Assembly (NCBI GenBank): GCA_965544035.1
Contig: CBEULR010000007.1
Location: 62,001 to 126,000 of the forward strand
Length of the DNA stretch: 64,000 bases
Direction of reading: 5' to 3'
DNA from: CBEULR01 sp965544035
GTDB taxonomy: Bacteria > Bacillota > Desulfotomaculia > Desulfotomaculales > Desulforudaceae
Under the pieces are notes generated by a model, which was not told the origin of the DNA, did no database searches, and saw only the letters and a program-made list of their open reading frames with translations. The number at the start of each line of letters is the position of its first letter. Position 1 is the first letter of the stretch. Both the position numbers and the translations under genes were made by a program. Below are positions 62,001-64,000 of this stretch, piece after piece.

Positions 62001-62380
62001 AGCTTGTCCGAGGGCGCAATCATCCCCTTGCCTACACCCCGTAAATATCCCTGGGTTGCCGCCACCGAGATCTCCCGGGCAAACCAATCTGAAGGCTTTA
62101 CATCCTGAAAGCTCATCCCGGAATCCTTAAAAAACCCAAAAGCACCGTTTACCAACGCGGCAAACTCAGCTCTTGTAACCGGGTCATTGGGACGAAAGGA
62201 GCCCTTGCCGTCCCCATTCATTATGCCTCGGGCGTGCAGTGCGGATATTGATTCCTCTGCCCAATGACCATCAATATCACTTGGAGCTGCGCCGGCCGGC
62301 ACAGCCACACATAAAGCGATGACCAAGGTCAGAAACAGGGCCAGTGCCCCAAGGCGCCATACATGGGAACACATAATCAT
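56063..62380 (-). CDS. Giant multi-domain S-layer protein (SLH, beta-helix, GLUG, InlB-type repeats, propeller)
   Basis: 2105 residues. Signal peptide 1-31 (AGA-AP). Three SLH repeats at about 32-205 anchor it to wall polysaccharide. A parallel beta-helix-like region follows (about 210-425), then a Gly/Ser linker (433-453). Two InlB B-type repeats (about 455-595) precede a GLUG-repeat region (about 605-950: YAGGLVAKNDGEIKNCSVTG, AAGGIAGENFGKVETSFNEG). Seven or so further InlB B-type repeats (about 975-1465) share NWTINGxxxxxxxxFxxxMPxxxxTxxANF. A beta-propeller of BNR/YCF48-like blades (about 1477-1965; SEDNGQTWT, STDGLSWEA, TSGDNGDSWKA) and an acidic tail (about 1990-2090) end it. Such proteins mediate adhesion or surface structure; the ligand is unknown. 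GGAGGAG precedes the ATG. Confidence 0.88.
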   Translation of the reverse strand: MIMCSHVWRLGALALFLTLVIALCVAVPAGAAPSDIDGHWAEESISALHARGIMNGDGKGSFRPNDPVTRAEFAALVNGAFGFFKDSGMSFQDVKPSDWFAREISVAATQGYLRGVGKGMIAPSDKLTREQAAVIIARIMQLAPGSGETDFTDDSDISPWAREMVSAIVQKGYMKGSGGRFFPKKNTTRAEVAAIIVNVAGEIFNQAGEHDGAGRVVNSNVTVAVSGVVLKNMTINGNLYITEGVGDGDVTLDGVTVKGETLICGGGINSVIIINTRLGAVTLNVPDGAPVRFAAQGNSSVDSVLVGSNQVILEGGNSIETTIIAIPEGATVELKGSFGRVEVQTPGCAVKAKDGTIAELIISNSAADASVTLENTAAVNSLVCDVNCNIEGGGRIQSATINANKVNIQQRPGSVTVPKGVEATVNGKTVTGGSTGGTSTGGGSGGSGGGGSTSSHRLTLESNPKGAATLQGGGVYRAGTSVTLSVKPVPGWSFDNWTVNGKIVSTKDKFVYVMPKADVTVTANMTKNYKLTVMADPAKGGEVTKSGELAAGAVFTVTATASAGYVFDHWEVDGEIQSVDESFTSVMPYKDTVFTAKFLPENTKDTWNGQTANVIYKLKDGSYLVTSGKQLAWIAEQVNSGKNSFAKEKIVLGTDIDLNNLPWTPIGNDPNRPFKGTFDAKGKTISNLKVNLGTGGANTVLAGLFGAIDKDAKIQKLKLENVNITAEMGIKDKEASYNYAGGLVAKNDGEIKNCSVTGQVTARNGFTNYAGGIAGWNDAGTIKNCFNLARVSVLNTTGAAGGIAGENFGKVETSFNEGVILTQGNEHSFAGGIVGYARNSSTVNCFNTGSVTASGDYVATAGGIVGNCDPASKVETSYNTGQIKSSIANEGHPKKINAAGGIIGGLTAASANIKNCYFMSSSANQGVGNPAGTGGVKVLSDTQMRNQSSFAGFDFAKTWYLQPPGEYPYPHLQSFSSTVTLTVKALPAEGGTAKVDKEAGNKFKPGAIVPLLATPKPGYSFVNWTINGMAISEEAAFNYKVPDAKVTITANFVADDPEVYMLSVSASPGNGGTVTGAGGYFAGEKVVLKATPDKDYTFVGWAVMTEEGPEVIGEDPALTYSMPAEDVALTAVFRNANIPEHQLTLLPSPQESGRIIMQNPHIYDRYPAGATLRMIAVPLAGYEFVNWIINGEIKGTDPELTVIMPDGALTIKANFQPSEGDGEAYKLVVRTNDSSRGTAFMEGGVNQGTYQAGTPVSLTAVPSGDHTFVYWTINGRVVGTEADFTYYMPKKDTTITANFKSGGSYMVAASSNDEAAGSILIDGENKETEAYRDGDYFELQGVPNEGYVFINWTVDGRPVGWLPRLMYPMPAQDIAVVGNFVPADGEMRALQVEPNVPTGGRIYINDVIGTEGSFPTGTEVYVKAEENFAYAFKNWTIDGEVVWEEFEFIFAMPPGGLNIVANFEAVPITEGEAASVNISGHSISDFAWDGNGVYVGVGENGAVIRSEDNGQTWTQHWSGVSAEAVAYGNGSFVAVGDGIAVSADGKSWSAAKDASRRYSDVAYGANGFVALGYQDGEHHIFSSTDGLSWEANGVPAGIQCRAIVSDGSRFVIITNDTTILVSDGLAWNAYDVAVPGESSASWDYLAYGDGKFVAWFGSLKKGAIAVLKAGAATWQVLVVEGDYYGYRDLYFNEEDFKIRYKGLFSNVAGTRTLKLEQNAEGVLESFSIQGKNQYGDAAAGHLEFSRGDFGSLHVSADKDTWTEAIGANPFDFENMAYGEGVLLLAGVKNDNSSDHGEFTEGVVLTSGDNGDSWKAFTLIPEIWNEQGQYFGAVHGIAYGNGRYVAVGEQYLGGYGNEDAPASYGYIFTSTDAGEWKVVEQEFASIKLLDVVFSDGTWFVKGHDGKKDIVYTSADGLAWAKAGDGVPYPAGSVEKAELEGCLSDVWRATLDGAVWIFGDKGVVLNPDLSKSHRFYSRAGELTFSFQLGEEVSVEEKGTTSSFEDETGADSEPDLVPDQRDDVLPKDEDSGAEELEPESGTEEGDARDENDAPAREEPVPDPDAGQREDVLPREEEAGEEDMGFDSGAEDPVGTRTQCGGPLVSYGV

Positions 62381-62516
62381 AGTGGTTCACTCCTCCAGGA
62401 TTTTACTTGATTGCGCTGCGCCCGCCTACTTATCTGCCACGCAGCACCTTCCAATGTATTAGCATAGGGGCTGACATGCCGGGTGTCACCTCGACAACTC
62501 GCATGACATAAGCAAA
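62381..62516. other. Promoter region of the giant SLH gene
   Basis: A 136-bp gap holding the ribosome site GGAGGAG and presumably the promoter. No clear -35/-10 pair or operator stood out. Confidence 0.4.
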
Positions 62517-62547
62517 ACCCCCCTCATTAGAACTAATGAGAGGGGCC
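62517..62547 (-). terminator. Terminator of the LuxR-type gene
   Basis: GGCCCCTCTCATTA and TAATGAGGGG pair with a small bulge on the minus strand, followed by GGTTTTGC, about 18 bp past the stop codon. Confidence 0.65.
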
Positions 62548-62564
62548 AAAACACGGCGTTACCG

Positions 62565-64000
62565 CTATTTTTTGTAATCCTGGAGGAGCAAGAGCAGCTC
62601 GGTGCGGCTGTTGATATTCAGTTTCCGGTAAATAGAGGTGCAGTGGGTGTTGATGGTGGCATAGGCCCTGGATTGCATCCCGGCGATCTGCCGGAGGGTG
62701 TAGCCGTCGAGAAGCAGACGGCACACCTCTCTCTCGGCCGGGGTCAGTTTATAGTCCTTCAGCCTGGCCTCCAGCCGCGAGCCCCGACTGATGTCCGGGC
62801 GGTACACATCGTCGATCCATTCGCCGGAGTACAGCATCTTAAGAAAGAAGGGGGACAGAATGAAAAACAGGATGATGATGCAAATCGATACAAAAGCCAT
62901 CAGGATAGACGATACCAGGAGCTCCGTCCGCCCGAAAACGTGCACAAACAGGGACACAGCCAGATAGCACAGGGAGGAGAGCAGAAAGCCGGCCAGATAG
63001 AAATAGATGCTGCGGAACTTCTTGATCATCAGGCCGGCGAGATAGTAGGTGTTCACAATGCCTATCGCATAGGCGACCCCAAAGCAAAAGGCCGCCCCCA
63101 GCCCCGCCTCCGGATACTCGATCCGGATGATATCGCTCACAAACCCCACCGCCAGAAAGGCCAGCGATAGGTTGAGCATGATGCATATATTCATCGAAAA
63201 ACGGACCTGCAGGAAAAAAAGCGCCCCCAGGCCCAGCAGGATCCCCAGGAAATAGGCGCCTTCGATCCGGCTCGGCGCCAGGCCACTGATCTGCTGCAGG
63301 GCCGCTGGCGCCATCACATCGTTTAAGGCGAACATAATAAAAACGACCGGCAGCAGGGAATAGGCCTCCAGAGGTGCCTTAATTCTTTCGAGGGAGGGAA
63401 TGGTGCCGGCCCGGGCTTTAATCAGGTAGGTGCTGTACGCCAGGCTTAACATAATGAACAGAACGAGGATCACAGAGGGATGCAGGCCAAACTGGGTGCT
63501 GTCCAGCACCGGTTTGGCATACAGCAGTAACCTGGGAACCAATACCACCAGGATCATGGCGTAAAACTTTTCGGAGTTGTTCAGCACCATGAAAAATGCA
63601 TAAATGTGGGCGATAAATATGTGCCCGATACAGGGCGCGGCGATCAGCATAATGGCTTTCGACAGGGTGCCGGGTCCCAGGAACAGCACTGCTGCGAAAC
63701 AGGCCATACAAATGAGCACGCTGTAAAAGGCGGCGGGGACAAATTTCTTGCCGTCAAAAAGAATGGGGATCAGGCTCCCGGTGATCAGCATGACGTAAAA
63801 GTGTAAATTTGAATCCCCCACGATCGCACTAAACGGTTCGCCTTCGAAGGCAAAGCCCATGGGGAGAAAGAAGGCGTAGAGCCAGACGGCCACGGCAACC
63901 AAGCCCCAGAAATAGGGCCGGTTCTCCCTGGTGATATGCTTGATGCTCAGCCTGCTCCTGGTCCGAAACAGGACCGGAAAACGATCCTTTAGATTGACCG
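62565..64000 (-). CDS. Membrane-embedded LuxR-family regulator (MFS-like sensor + HTH), 5' end outside window
   Basis: The frame is open to the window edge, so the start is not seen; the visible part begins VNLKDRFPVLFRTRS. A TTG at 63902 would give 445 residues but cuts the N-terminus. About 12 hydrophobic segments fill the first 360 residues. The C-terminus is a LuxR-type HTH: LTPAEREVCRLLLDGYTLRQIAGMQSRAYATINTHCTSIYRKLNINSRTELLLL. This architecture, an MFS-like membrane domain fused to a LuxR HTH, is known in Eggerthellaceae and some Firmicutes. It probably senses a small molecule at the membrane and may control the neighbouring S-layer gene. Confidence 0.85.
   Translation of the reverse strand, partial: VNLKDRFPVLFRTRSRLSIKHITRENRPYFWGLVAVAVWLYAFFLPMGFAFEGEPFSAIVGDSNLHFYVMLITGSLIPILFDGKKFVPAAFYSVLICMACFAAVLFLGPGTLSKAIMLIAAPCIGHIFIAHIYAFFMVLNNSEKFYAMILVVLVPRLLLYAKPVLDSTQFGLHPSVILVLFIMLSLAYSTYLIKARAGTIPSLERIKAPLEAYSLLPVVFIMFALNDVMAPAALQQISGLAPSRIEGAYFLGILLGLGALFFLQVRFSMNICIMLNLSLAFLAVGFVSDIIRIEYPEAGLGAAFCFGVAYAIGIVNTYYLAGLMIKKFRSIYFYLAGFLLSSLCYLAVSLFVHVFGRTELLVSSILMAFVSICIIILFFILSPFFLKMLYSGEWIDDVYRPDISRGSRLEARLKDYKLTPAEREVCRLLLDGYTLRQIAGMQSRAYATINTHCTSIYRKLNINSRTELLLLLQDYKK

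Noticed and set aside
1..64000. tRNA or rRNA genes, CRISPR arrays, integrases with att sites, plasmid or phage origins
   Set aside because: Scanned for cloverleaf-like segments, regularly spaced repeats and typical integrase or replication proteins; none could be supported.

Overview
The window looks like the chromosome of a strictly anaerobic, monoderm (Gram-positive) member of the Clostridia, most like the Peptococcaceae / Desulfotomaculum-Pelotomaculum group. That assignment is inference from gene content: S-layer (SLH) proteins, an electron-bifurcating NfnAB pair, two double-cubane-type reductases with an ATP-driven activase, a selenocysteine peroxiredoxin, ferredoxin-like proteins, frequent TTG/GTG starts with strong AGGAGG-type ribosome sites, and moderately high GC. 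No rRNA, tRNA, CRISPR array, phage or plasmid replication gene was seen. Most genes lie on the minus strand.

Layout. 0.2-8.8 kb: nfnAB, an NSS-family transporter, a cNMP/CBS/nucleotidyltransferase signalling protein, small unknown ORFs and a PAS/GGDEF-like/HD-GYP protein. 8.8-11.2 kb: arsR-arsM plus a D-amino-acid-aminotransferase-like gene, with an ArsR operator inside the promoter. 11.3-14.2 kb: a large SLH protein with a terpenoid-cyclase-like barrel and a transcobalamin-like DUF4430 domain, behind a clear cobalamin riboswitch with a terminator. 14.3-18.8 kb: an Ntn-hydrolase asparaginase, a GbsR/MarR regulator overlapping an SDR gene, two Gly-rich DUF5320-like proteins and dinB. 18.7-25.2 kb: a five-gene HlyD/ABC/TetR efflux operon and a DHA2 exporter. 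25.2-31.1 kb: a DUF364 protein, a HEAT-ferredoxin protein, a MerR regulator with a 19-bp-spacer promoter, an alpha/beta hydrolase, a RAYT transposase element and a decapitated phosphotransferase gene.

31-38.7 kb: an FmdE-family gene with a structured terminator-bearing leader heads an Opp/Dpp/Nik-type ABC operon whose fused ATPase carries a His-rich linker; a racemase and a membrane-anchored protein follow. 38.8-42.2 kb: small membrane proteins, trmO, a DUF72 gene and a peroxiredoxin with an in-frame TGA at the peroxidatic cysteine codon. 42.3-46.3 kb: a QueG-like iron-sulfur protein, two HgdB/double-cubane reductases and their activase. 46.4-50.2 kb: a ribose-type ABC operon divergent from a PsuG-like glycosidase. 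50.2-53.7 kb: pstSCAB. 53.9-55.2 kb: a LysM protein and an XRE/DUF2178 module with two palindromic operators. 55.3-64 kb: an orphan SLH fragment, a 2105-residue S-layer protein and a membrane-embedded LuxR-type regulator cut by the window end.

Themes: anaerobic electron transfer (NfnAB, double-cubane reductases, ferredoxin-like proteins), surface display through SLH domains, and metal/cofactor acquisition (B12-regulated surface protein, FmdE/His-rich ABC system, ArsRM). The strongest candidates for something little described are the riboswitch-controlled transcobalamin-like S-layer protein and the FmdE-ABC operon with its structured leader.
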